64,000 nucleotides of DNA from Himantopus leucocephalus (Eukaryota > Chordata > Aves > Charadriiformes > Recurvirostridae), in NCBI GenBank assembly GCA_003993805.1, contig RSEF01000001.1, positions 152,581,452 to 152,645,451 on the forward strand, written 5' to 3'. The notes under the pieces are model-generated. The model worked only from the letters and a program-made list of their open reading frames with translations, had not been told where the DNA came from and did no database searches. This document shows, piece by piece, positions 24,843 to 36,762 of the stretch. Within the stretch, counting starts at the first letter, position 1. The number at the start of each line of letters is the position of its first letter. The translations under genes were made by a program, and so were the position numbers.

Positions 24843-24909
24843 ATAAGGGAATCTGGGCAGTAAGCTTGTTTGTATNATAAGGGAATCTGGGCAATAAGCT
24901 TGTTTGTAT
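24843..24909. repeat. 33-base duplication across a single N
   Basis: 24843-24875 and 24877-24909 are the same 33 bases with one A/G difference, separated by the N at 24876. Most simply an overlap left unmerged at a contig join. Confidence 0.9.
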
Positions 24910-27900
24910 ATAGACAACAGTGCTATAAATGGCTTAATCCGGATTTTGCAATTTTACTCTTGACTGTCTTCCTGCTGACTTTAAGGGGTACCTGGACCCT
25001 AAGAAATTCAAGATATAGCTGTGTGCCCCAGATTTTTGTAAATGAAGATATCGCATCATCATTAGTGCAGTTCTGCATGGCATTTATGTATTCCTATGAT
25101 GTTCAACATCCTTTCAGTACCAGAGCAGTGTTTTTCTGCAAAATGGGAAGAGTTAAACTCCTTTGTCTCTTGCTGCTGTTAGGAAGTTTGGATTTTCAGA
25201 AGTAAAGATGGAAGTTTCAGCTTGTTCTTCATTTGCTTTTTTTTTTAATTTTTGACAGGAAGAATCTTAAATTAGCTTATGCATTTCCCTCGTCTTTGTC
25301 TTTAACAGTACTGGCTTTTTGGGTGATTACTGGTGTAATCTGGTAATAGTAATGTTACTATTCCAAACACCAGTCAGTCACACCCTGCGTTATTCCCTGA
25401 GCTTCATCGGCACATGGTCCTTGCCCATCTCCTCTAAGCCCTCTTTCATTTTAGGGGTTTATTGGTCAGTCACACTCAGGAAGATGGTTTAAAAGCTTTT
25501 TTTCTGTTATTGTGGCAGCTGTTATAGGTGACAAAATGCAGCAGTACCTTAAAACTCCTTCTTTGCTCCAGCTGCAACTTAGTGTGTGCCAGGAGGAAGC
25601 AATTCAGCATGCCAAGTGGGCTTCAGCATCTGCCTGACCCACCTTACTTAACTACCACCGTGAAGAGGAGTCATTCTGGTTAAACAGACCTATCTTCATT
25701 GCCTGTAGAGCTAATTCTGTACCCTTGTCAAAGAGCCAGTGCAACGCCCCTGGGTTGCTTAGGTGCTACAATACATAAAAGATCTTGGGCAGAGTTTTTG
25801 ACAAAATTTTCACATTCCCCAAGTGTGGGGAAGTTGTTCTTCCATGCAGTCTTGAAACAAGCTGACACAAGAGAAGCCTACTGGGGTTGGCTCAGTTTAT
25901 CTGCAGTCAGCCCAAAAAGCCAGAAGCCAAGATTCCACGCTATAGCTGGAATCAGCAGCTTATCTGATTAACTATTTACACCGTAGCTGATATGCTTGAG
26001 GAAGCTGGATTCTCTTCCCTTTCATTAGGGAAAACATGGTCACTTGAGCATTATAAGGCTGCAATTTACCCTTAGTGCAAGCCTGCTATGAAGTAACTAT
26101 GCCCTTACTATTTAGAAAAAAACTCAAGTGGCTACTTTGTTTCTTGGTTTTGGCATTTTTAGCTAAAGATGATACTATCATTCCACATCACAGTGTGATG
26201 ATTTCCATTTGCTAGTCAAAGATACTTTAAATCTTTGAAATACCTGAAAGCATGGATAAAACTCTTAGGACACATCTATACGTTCAAAAAACCACATTGA
26301 AATCAAACTAGTAATAAATGCTCCTTGACTGGTATCTTAGATGCCAAATTGTATTCTGGAAGCATTTTTTATAACCGAATTCTGAACTCTGAAATAGAGG
26401 TTTACAACGGAAACAATTACAAAAGCAAAGCCAAATCTCTGCATCTGGATTCAATGGGAGCACCGTAAGGCTTGGATGTTCTGCATGTAAGTCTGTACAA
26501 ATAAATGTTAAAAACCTCAGTAGTGTAGAAAAAGTAATGTAAAAGTCTGTGGAGGTATACGGGTTTTTGTTGAGGAAAATAAGGAGGTAGTAATAAGCAA
26601 TAAATATTTTTATATGTATCTACTTTTTATGTACAAAAAATGTATCTTTTATTTTTCAAAATATTTTTTTCTAAATACAGAGTTGTAGTACTTTAAACTC
26701 AACTCTATATCTGTACTGATAGATTTAACCCCACTCCTAAATGTGGCCTCTAAGTGTCATTTGGGATATATTGTAGGAGAAAGCCTGGACTTCTGCTACG
26801 TCTGCTTATTAGAGCAGCCACATACTACGTATGCCTCTCTCGTGCCACCAGGAAGACAAATTGAATGTGAGGACTTTCTGAGAAGGACCCCTTGGTTGTA
26901 TGCTGCATGGAATTGATATGGAATGGGATCTGTAAGCTGCTTGAACGCGGACTGCTCTTATAACAACAGCGTCTTACAGCTAAAGATGTGGATAAGTAAA
27001 GTAGAGCCAGGTAGCAAAGTGGCCAATCACTTTGCTCTTTGTCCCATACTCATAAAAAAAATTTGCTTGCCGTCTGGTAGTACTAAATATATGCTTGTGA
27101 TGCGTGCTAAAAAAATACACAAATACATCATATAGAAACTCTGATTTCTAATATTCTGGTCCACGGTCATTTAGCTGTTCATATAATGCAGACTTGTCCA
27201 ACGTTGCACTATTACAAACTTCTTAAAACTGGTTAAGATAAAGCAAAACATAATCTAAATCTTCACTTAATCTTCCCTGACTTGCCGGGCATTAGGAAAA
27301 CATCTTTTGTCTTTGTTCATGTTCTGTTATGCAATTTACACAGCTCCTATACAAAACAATTAACACTGTTCATTCTGTAAGACTATACATAAGTAAATAA
27401 AAAAACCTGTTAACTGCTAAAATTCTCTAACCTCTAAAAGTAAACATTGGGTTTGCTGCTTTCAGTTCGGTTCTTACAGAGGGTATTAAGACATTTGTGG
27501 CCTATAGGAATCTTTCATTCTATAGGAATCCCGATTGACCAGGACATACATCTCAGCGAATCACTTCTCCAGGGTTTGCACTTGCTAATGTGTCATTAAT
27601 TACCTGGCACCAACTATTCAAAGCCTGTTTCGGTATGGCTACTTTCAGTGCTGCAATAAATACATTCAGCGACAATGCTGCTGGGCATTCACTTCAGGAA
27701 TTCAGGTTTGCCTTCAGGCATGCAAAATCTAATGACGCTGAAGTGTTTCTCTGTCAGCCTTCAATGCAGAAATACATGTGTGAAAGTACAAAAAAGGGTA
27801 GGAGAGGCACTTGTTTAAATCAAGAGAGTGCTTGCAAAAGCAGGGATGGATAAGAATTGGGAGCTGGGAAATGGTTTCTAACTTAATATGCTGGAATAGC

Positions 27901-30900
27901 TGTCCAGTGAAAGTAAGAGGGGGAAGATCTCCGATTAGTTTTTCAAAGAACCTTGTCAAGCTTCTGAAAACAGTTGTACATCAGGACAGCCTGTGTTAAT
28001 AGGAGGCTAAGTTCATTGGCCTAAGAATCATACACGCTTGTCAGTGCGACAAAGAGAAGTGACTGCAGATTGCAACGTGTTTCAAGCATACATCAGGAAG
28101 AGAGTCAGCAACACTTGGGTCTTAAAGGGAAGCCCACAGCCAAGAGCGGAGTATTTGGTTCTAGGTTTCATTGTCAGAAGGAACTTGCACAGCTGAGCAG
28201 TGGATTGGCAGCAGGCATGCAAGGACAGAATTTGTTCTTCAGTTTGAAATGTTGCTCTTCGGTGTAGAATGAACAAAAGTGGCTGAGAAGGTTAAAACTG
28301 AGGAAGTGGAGGAACATTTCATAATTTGCAATGCCAAATAATACAGTGCAAACCACAAGCACCCCAGTAAAGTGAAGGAGACTCGTGGAGAATGTTTACT
28401 GCACACTGCTACAGATCCTTCTTGCATTTTTTGGGTTTCTTTTTTTAAATACCCTAATAAACTTGAATTCTTGGCTAAGGAAGGAAAGCACATGAAGTAA
28501 AGTTCTCATCACCTCTTTTATTTCAGCTTTTCTTTTGAAAAGAGGGAAATATTTTTCTTTCCTTGGTTAATTCCTTAGCTCACAACACAAAGAAGAAAAT
28601 GTGGCTCTGTTACGCTTCATTTCATAGATATGGAAGTAGCATAGAAAATGCCCGACAACAGTTTCCATGTTATTACTCCCAGGTTATTAACAGTCTGATA
28701 GAAGTATTCTCTGCAGTTGAAAGAAAAACTTCCCCTTCACACCATTTCACTGGGAAAATAGAAACAGAATGAGAGTAAAAAAGAGATAAGGGAAACTAAA
28801 TACTTCCTCTGGTGGTGTCTCTCATTACAGATTGCAGCAGATTCCTTCATTCACCCTTCTCATCACAGTGCATCTTTAAATGCTTTCACTTGTTAGTACT
28901 TTCAGGTGCCACATCCTTTGCAGCCCTTTCGCTTTGCCATTTAGAGCACAAAGGTAAGGCAGCACTGTACCTCTCAAGGTAACAAGAGGAATGAACTTGC
29001 CCCCCAGGTTTTCATCCAGATCACCCCTCAGTTAAACCAGGTAGAAATGGGCTGCACTGGTTTGGGGGAAGCCAAAAAGCCCTGTGTAGCTGCAGCAGTG
29101 TAGATAACATTTTGTCCTGTGCTCAAAGGTCTCCGGATGCGAGTCAGCCTGGAGGTGCCTGATGGGCAGAAGCGTTAGTGCAGCACTGTGCTCAAGCAAA
29201 CAAACTCTGCAGAAAGGCAGACATGGGATCAAGCTAACACAGCCACACAATCCCCGTCTGGAGCTGGCCTGCATCCACAGCCAGTGGGCTCCAGCCACCC
29301 ACCAGACATACCCAAAGGCACTGGAAGCAAGGACAGTCGTGTGACATCTTTGTTTGCACGGGCAGAAGAAACGGTTCGGTTTTGCCGATGCCAGCTGAGA
29401 GCCCACCAAGGCTGCGGCAGACCCGTGATACGATCTGTTACTAATTCCCTGCCTTCCCTTGTTGCCTGGGGTTTCTGCATACCTCGGTGATTCTTGGCCT
29501 ATCGTTGCTGTCCCTCCCACACTGCTGACCCTCGTTTTTCTTCATTTCTTGTTAATCAGCATTTACTCCACTTAGTTTGTGATATAACTTGTCAGGCACT
29601 GCAGTACAAACACGTGAAATGTCAAAAGCAAATAAAGGAAACACTGACACTGGCACTAGAGCCAGCGTGCTCTCCCAATATAAATACCCAGCGCCTGAAG
29701 ACAAGTAGAGAACAAGTCACAACAGCGCATGGGTATTATTTCTCTAAGTTAACAGTTTGTTTTTCTGCATCATAAAATTGAATTCAGTCCATCAACTCTT
29801 CTAGAACTCCTCATTTTTCTGCTGGAAGTTAAACAAGGCCCTAATTCATCTGCAGAAATTTATTCCCAATTCTCTGCCAAGTGGTAAAAGCAACAGTTAA
29901 TTTATTACCAGCTCCAACAGAAGGCATTTAAACACTGCTGCTTTGTCACATGCGTAGCACTCACTGGATTTCAGTCTTCTGGGCTCCATCCCTCTGTTCT
30001 TTAGGAGACAGCTGGGAAAGTCAACCTGTCCATCAGGTATATTCATCAGTGGGACTGTGGTGGTCTATTCCTCTCTCGGTTGACACACAGCAAGTAAAAG
30101 AATTTGGCTTCAGCTTCAATAAGTCTTTCCTGTTTAGTAAACAGAAGCTCTGTGCTCTCCCTCCTTCCTCCGTGAGGCTGATTGACAAGGGAAGCCGAGA
30201 GGGAAGCCCGGCTCATTGCTACGACAAGGACGGCACTGGACGGAGCTAGCAGGGAAGGAGGAAAGGCTGAAAGTTTAATACCACATGCAGCTATTCTTTA
30301 AGCAAGGGCTGTGGGATAGAGCAGTACAGTCTGATATGTCAGCAAGCAGAAGCTTGAGCAAGAAGAAGAGTAGCTAAGCGATGGAAAAACAACCCCAAAC
30401 AGGAAGGGCTAAAGGCAAGGAGGAGATAAGTTGTCTGAAGCAGCGTACAGGGAAAGGCAGTTGCTGAGGGCAGAGATATACTGGCACTGCCGCTGCAAGG
30501 AGAGAGCAGAAATGATGTTCTCCTGAGAGGTTCAGAGAATAAAGATCAGTCGGTGAACCATGAGGTCATAGGAGGAAAGAGACACAAACCTTCCTATGCA
30601 AGCATAACCACATGGATGTACGGACAACACCTCCCTCCTTTGACACTCTCACCCACACCTTTTAAATAGTATAAATCAGTAATGATGAGGGCTCTCAGGA
30701 ACCAGTAGCACTTATGTCTCAACTCAAACAAAAAGCCCTGAAAATTCCCTTGATTTTTTTTTCATTTGCCTTTACTCATCTATACCAGTCAAGAAAAGAA
30801 GAAACTTTCCTTACAATTGCTTGTTATCTGCAGTCCTAATTTACTATGCTGCTCAGATTTCACACTATGAAAGCCTACTGATTTTTACTCATTTAGATCT

Positions 30901-30921
30901 ATCAGTTCATGTGCTCCCATT
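24910..30921. other. AT-rich intergenic DNA
   Basis: No gene recognised. The 29.0-30.3 kb part is somewhat richer in GC and in open frames on both strands (for example 29032-29520 minus, 29950-30249 plus), but none shows a known domain or splice-site framing. Confidence 0.5.
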
Positions 30922-31025
30922 TGAGCAACCTGGTCTAGTGGAAGGTGTCCCTGTCCATGGCAGGGGGGTTGGAACTAGGTCATCTTTAAGGTCCCTTCCA
31001 ACCCAAACCATTCTATGATTCTATG
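30922..31025 (+). mobile_element. CR1 3' terminal fragment
   Basis: About 100 bases of the CR1 3' region (GGTGTCCCTGTCCATGGCAG, then GGTCCCTTCCAACCC) ending with the octamer tail TTCTATGATTCTATG. Heavily 5'-truncated, as usual for CR1. Confidence 0.95.
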
Positions 31026-32673
31026 GTTTCCATATCAGCTGTGGGCTTTTAGTACTAGACTACCTTGTGAAACACAATATTTGACTGGTAAGATTTGTAA
31101 GACTATGACTTAAGTAAATGCCCATTATTCTGAGAATTAGGTTATATTGAAATCTGTAAAATCTGGATAATACTGCATCTCCCTATCCTCAGCTATTACA
31201 AGTGTAGTTGGTGACTTTATTAAAATGTAAACACAGAATTCCTTTTTTTTAACAGAGAAATTATTCTTCAAAATGCCCAGAACCTCAGTCTAATCCACCC
31301 TCACTCCAGATCTTCAGACCTGACATCTGCAGGCCACCATTTCCTCATGGTATATACAAACTTCCTACAAACTGCTTTTGCATAGCTTGCTAAGCTTTGT
31401 TTCGGTCCTTGATTTGGGCTCTTTGATCCAAAGTGCCAAAAATGCTTAGGCAAGAGAACTTAGGCAAGACAACTGGTTCCTAGAAAACCCAAAACTTCAC
31501 TCCTGAGAGAGCCGCAGTGCTACAATAGGTTGCCAACATACAACTTTGACATTGGCTCTTACTGGGAAGAGAAAGTAATTTCTGAGGCTGTGAGTGACGC
31601 TGATGGAAGGCTAGCGATACTGATGGGAGTTTCCCTCAAACACTGCTGATCTGAACAAAGCCAAGGCATTTCACAGTAAGTGAACGACAGTGAAAATAAG
31701 AAAGATAGCTCTCTAATAATACCCTTCCCCAAACTGTCATCCTTGATTTACCCTTCACTGTCTCCCAGTCTTGTCCAAAAGCATGTCATTAGCTGCTGCC
31801 ATCACCCTCTTACAACACACAGGTTCTTGTTCACATGAATAGCCTTCTATCTTCAGGCTATCTTTCAGAAATGGCTGTATCAGAAACTCCCCTGCTGCTT
31901 CCTACAGTCCTCTGGTATTTCTACTTTGCTTCCCTTGTTCTTTTGAGGCGTTTTCCTACCACTTTGTAAACACTGCTTAAGCAGCAGGTACAGCAGCTGG
32001 AATGGCACATGTCAGTGACATGGATGATTACCTTCACCATTTATTTGCTCTGCCTGTGCCTATCCACTGTGTAAAAACTTTGACCAACATAACTGAAGTT
32101 TACAAAGAAGTTTTCCAACCGTTTACTGCAACAGCTACTGGACAATCTAGCATCACTTGATTGACATAAGAGAAATTCTATTGATGTGCAACAGCTGTCA
32201 ATCTAGATACCAGTAAATGTCTCTTGTTTAAATATAACTGAAACCTCAAACTACAAAAAATACTGTGACCAATACTGTGACCACAGGGATGCCCAGGTAG
32301 CATCTACAAGTTCCCTATCATGAACAACCTCTTCTTGCTAACTTGCTAATTGTATCTGCTACATATCAGTTAAAAAAAGCCCAAATAAACAAAAAAAAAA
32401 CCCCTGTCCTTAATACTTATCATTCCCATAATTTTCTACCTGGATTTAAATGGATTCCATAAAAAATGATTGTAAAACTTTGCAATAAGGTAAACTTATA
32501 ATAAAGCTGGATGTACTTTGTTGTCATTATGGTTTTACCTTGTGAACTGTTGATGTTTTTACTGTTAATACACAGTTGATACAACAATATGGGTTGGCAT
32601 TGACATTTGCTTGTCTGAAAAATTATTTACATTGAAGATAGTGAACATCACATTAGTGATTTTATTTTAAAAT
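31026..32673. other. AT-rich intergenic DNA
   Basis: Nothing recognisable. Confidence 0.55.
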
Positions 32674-32943
32674 ATCACTGTAATTTTTTTCTTGTGTTTA
32701 TTTATAATATAGCTTNGCCACTGTAATGTTTTTTTCTTGTGTTTATTTATAATATAGCTTAAAAACTTGCTCTTAAACTTTAGCACATCTTTGAATTAAA
32801 TCTCTTCTCAAATTTCAAACTCCAAGTAATNATCACTGTAATTTTTTTCTTGTGTTTATTTATAATATAGCTTAAAAACTTGCTTTTAAACTTTAGCATA
32901 TCTTTGAATTAAATCTCTTCTCAAATTTCAAACTCCAAGTAAT
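32674..32943. repeat. Sequence block present nearly three times, joined by single N's
   Basis: 32674-32715 (partial), 32717-32830 and 32832-32943 are near-identical and separated by N at 32716 and 32831. Same arrangement of one partial and two full copies as at 17.8-18.1 kb, so probably an assembly artefact. Confidence 0.9.
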
Positions 32944-33398
32944 GAAGAATTTACTGCAATCTGGGCTTCTGCACCTTTTTTTTTTCCACTTCTAGTTGCG
33001 GAGTTTTCTACTTCTGCTTGGGCCTATTATGTGATTTATTTTAATTCCACTAATTTTCAGAATGAACATACCATTACATACATTAAGTGTAAAGGGCTGC
33101 CACAACTAAGTCAGCTGTAACTTCCTCTACGTATCACTGGAGTATTTAAATAGATCTCCTCCCAGTAACAGAGAAACTATGTACTTAGTAGTAATACTTC
33201 TGTAGCTATGAGCTATGATGAGGAGATATTAGAGCAAACTGGTGTCTACCCAAAGGTAGTAGGGTCCTAATGAGAAAATAAAAATTATAACAGGATTATT
33301 TTCACTACAAGGAGTGGAAAGTAATACTTCAGGGACTGCTTAAATGAATTCATCCTGAATAATAGTAAAATGACTTTTTTTAAAAAAGGAAAATCTAC
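32944..33398. other. AT-rich intergenic DNA
   Basis: No gene or repeat recognised between the duplicated block and the LTR. Confidence 0.5.
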
Positions 33399-33988
33399 TG
33401 GTTGTGGCAGGGGTAGAGTTAAGTTTCTTCGTAGCAACCTGTATGGTGCTGGGTTTTGAATTTGTGACAAAAAACAGACTTAATAACACAGAGATGTTTT
33501 AGCTACTCCTGAGCAGTGCTTGAACAGCATCAAGCCCTTTTCTGCTTCTCACACTGCATCGCCAGCGAGCAGGCTGGAGGTGCACAAGAAGATGGGAGAG
33601 GACACAGCTGGGACAGCTGACCCCGACTGACCAAAGGGATATTCCATACCATATGATGTCATGCTCAGCAATAAAAGCTGGGGGGAGAAGAAGGAAGCGG
33701 GGACATTTGGAATTATGGTGTTTGTCTTCCCAAGCAACCGCTACATGTGATAGAGCCTGACTTTCCTGGAGATGGCTGAACACCTGCCTGCCGGTGGGAA
33801 GTAGTGAATGAATTCCTTATTTTGCTTTGCTTGTGTGCATGGCTTTTGCTTTATGAATTAAACTGTCTTTATCTCAACCCACAAGTTTTCTCACTTACAC
33901 GCTTTCAATTCTCTCCCACATCTCCCTGTGGGGGAGCGAGCGAGCGGCTGGGTGGGGCTGAGCTGCCCACCAGCGTTAATCCATGACA
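33399..33988 (+). mobile_element. Solo LTR of an avian endogenous retrovirus
   Basis: About 590 bases with TG...CA ends, an AATAAA poly(A) signal near 33670 followed by GC/purine-rich sequence, and a terminal part containing GAGCGAGCGAGCGGCTGGG. I recognise this as a repeat widespread in neoavian genomes. No gag, pol or env sequence lies on either side, so this is a solo LTR. I could not see a clear target-site duplication, so the exact ends are approximate. Confidence 0.72.
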
Positions 33989-34992
33989 CAAAAGAAGTTC
34001 CGGAGCTAAAAGCATGGATATTAGCTTTTTGCATAAAGTGAATCTTTATTAGCTCATTTGGAAGAGATGACTTGTCCAGATTCTGATGCTGACAACTGCT
34101 TATCGCTAACAGTTGAAGAGTTTCACACACACACACACACTTTTTTGCTAATCACACCTCTTACAGATTTCAAAGACAAAAATGGTTCACTAACTCAAAT
34201 TCTGATTCTTTCTATGAATTTGGTGATGGTACACTTGCCACAGCTTTACAGTCTAGGACGTAATGCCATTCGCTATCTTTACTTTCCTTAGAGATGGAAT
34301 TTGAAAACTCCACACCAAAACTCAGAGGGATTCTTATGGCTTAAGATGTATCTGTATTGATTTCTGCAACTCTTCTGTGTCTGGAAAAATAAGTTCTTTG
34401 TTCTTCTAGAACAGATGAGGATAACTGCCACATTGGCTATCTAGATAATAGAAAATTGTGTGTATCCGAAAACCACACAGTGGAACTAAGTAGATGATAC
34501 TGCTTGGTCTTCTGTGGTACATCTGAATGATGCATTTTTCACTGGACCAGAAGTAGGTTTACTTTCATGTACTGAAAAAAATTGCTAATACAGGAGGGCA
34601 ATTGAGGAGAGGGATGTTGATTTAATGATTCTAAATTGAAGTTTGCTTCTCTGCTGGATTTTAAAGGTAAAAGACAATTCATGACCAAGTCCACATTCAG
34701 TCTGGTTGATGTTGCTAGTGGTTGCTGCTTTTTCCTGTATCGTTGTCATTGCCTCTCCATTCCAGCTTTGAGATTTTTCTGTTCACAGGGATTTATTTGA
34801 GTGGCTCTCCTTGAGTATGATGCAGGAGATCAAATTCTCACATACAGACTAGATACAGGCCTCTGCAGCAGTATTGTACCAGTATGCACTAAGGATCACG
34901 GTGAGGTTTGTTCTTTGTGTTGTGTTGGGACACCTATATCACTATGAGAAGAATAAGAAATCCAGACTGTCTGGTCCAGTTTTGGGGTTATA
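33989..34992. other. Intergenic DNA with short (CA)n
   Basis: Contains a 17-base (CA)n run at 34124-34140. Otherwise nothing recognised. Confidence 0.6.
34124..34140. repeat. (CA)n microsatellite
   Basis: Seventeen bases of uninterrupted CA repeat. Confidence 0.95.
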
Positions 34993-35277
34993 CCATAGAA
35001 TCATAGAATAGTTAAAGTTAGAAAGGACTTTTAAAGATCATGTAGTTCCAACCCCCCTACTATGGGCAGGGACACCTCCCACCAGACCAGGTTGCTCAAA
35101 GCCCCGTCCAGCCTGGTGTTGAACACTTCCAGGGATGGGGCATCCACAACTTCCCTGGGCAACCTGTTCCAGTGCCTCACCACCATCAGAGGAAAAAATT
35201 TCTTCCTAACATCTAACCTAAATCTACCCTCTTTCAGTTTAAAACCGTTACCCCTTGTGCTATCACTGCACTCCCTC
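34993..35277 (-). mobile_element. CR1 3' fragment, antisense
   Basis: Starts with the reverse complement of the CR1 tail (CATAGAATCATAGAAT). Continues through the typical 3' region (GGGCAGGGACACCTCCCACC, TTTCTTCCTAACATCTAACC). Similarity stops abruptly at CTCCCTC, about 130 bases before the 1000-N gap. Confidence 0.95.
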
Positions 35278-35407
35278 TATACGCCGGACTGTGCGCGTGT
35301 GAGTGCGCAAAACGGAGAGCTGCACAATCTCAGCGCTCCAATAATGTTGGACCCGGCCGGACCTTCCGTGGTCCCGACCCACGCGTGGGCTCGACTTCCC
35401 CCCCTGC
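35278..35407. other. CpG-dense unidentified stub next to gap
   Basis: About 130 bases rich in CpG (GCGCG, CCGGCCGG, CACGCGTGG), unlike CR1 and unlike the surrounding AT-rich DNA. It ends at the gap; origin unknown. Confidence 0.6.
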
Positions 35408-36407
35408 NNNNNNNNNNNNNNNNNNNNNNNNNNNNNNNNNNNNNNNNNNNNNNNNNNNNNNNNNNNNNNNNNNNNNNNNNNNNNNNNNNNNNNNNNNNNN
35501 NNNNNNNNNNNNNNNNNNNNNNNNNNNNNNNNNNNNNNNNNNNNNNNNNNNNNNNNNNNNNNNNNNNNNNNNNNNNNNNNNNNNNNNNNNNNNNNNNNNN
35601 NNNNNNNNNNNNNNNNNNNNNNNNNNNNNNNNNNNNNNNNNNNNNNNNNNNNNNNNNNNNNNNNNNNNNNNNNNNNNNNNNNNNNNNNNNNNNNNNNNNN
35701 NNNNNNNNNNNNNNNNNNNNNNNNNNNNNNNNNNNNNNNNNNNNNNNNNNNNNNNNNNNNNNNNNNNNNNNNNNNNNNNNNNNNNNNNNNNNNNNNNNNN
35801 NNNNNNNNNNNNNNNNNNNNNNNNNNNNNNNNNNNNNNNNNNNNNNNNNNNNNNNNNNNNNNNNNNNNNNNNNNNNNNNNNNNNNNNNNNNNNNNNNNNN
35901 NNNNNNNNNNNNNNNNNNNNNNNNNNNNNNNNNNNNNNNNNNNNNNNNNNNNNNNNNNNNNNNNNNNNNNNNNNNNNNNNNNNNNNNNNNNNNNNNNNNN
36001 NNNNNNNNNNNNNNNNNNNNNNNNNNNNNNNNNNNNNNNNNNNNNNNNNNNNNNNNNNNNNNNNNNNNNNNNNNNNNNNNNNNNNNNNNNNNNNNNNNNN
36101 NNNNNNNNNNNNNNNNNNNNNNNNNNNNNNNNNNNNNNNNNNNNNNNNNNNNNNNNNNNNNNNNNNNNNNNNNNNNNNNNNNNNNNNNNNNNNNNNNNNN
36201 NNNNNNNNNNNNNNNNNNNNNNNNNNNNNNNNNNNNNNNNNNNNNNNNNNNNNNNNNNNNNNNNNNNNNNNNNNNNNNNNNNNNNNNNNNNNNNNNNNNN
36301 NNNNNNNNNNNNNNNNNNNNNNNNNNNNNNNNNNNNNNNNNNNNNNNNNNNNNNNNNNNNNNNNNNNNNNNNNNNNNNNNNNNNNNNNNNNNNNNNNNNN
36401 NNNNNNN
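35408..36407. other. Assembly gap, 1000 N
   Basis: Exactly 1000 N's, a placeholder size, with CR1 copies in opposite orientations on its two sides. Confidence 1.
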
Positions 36408-36762
36408 GGGAGACCTTAGAGCCCTTTCCAGTCCCTAAAGGGGCTCCAGGGGAGTTGGGGAGGGACTTTTTACAAGGGCACATCGTGATAGGATGAGGGG
36501 GAATGGCTTCAAACTGGAAGAGGTTTAGGTTAGATATTAGGAAGAAATATTAGGAAGAAATTCTTGACTGTGCGGGTGGTGAGGCAGTGTCGCAGGTTGC
36601 CCCGAGAAGCTGTGGCTGCCCCATCCCTGGAGGTGTTCAAGGCCAGGTTGGACGGGGCTTGGAGCAATCTGGGCTGGTGGGAGGTGTCCCTGCCCAGGGC
36701 AGGGAGGTGGGACTGGATGGTCTTCAAGGTCCCTTCGAACCCAAACCATTCTATGATTCTAA
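36408..36762 (+). mobile_element. CR1 3' fragment
   Basis: Continues from the gap with the CR1 3' untranslated region (GAGACCTTAGAGCCCTTTCC, then GGAGGTGTTCAAGGCCAGG) and ends in the ATTCTATGATTCTAAG tail. A local 14-base duplication (ATATTAGGAAGAAA twice) sits near 36535-36560. Confidence 0.95.

Noticed and set aside
35062..36483. Frames of 344-458 codons across 35.4-36.4 kb
   Set aside because: Artefacts of the 1000-N gap flanked by CR1 sequence.
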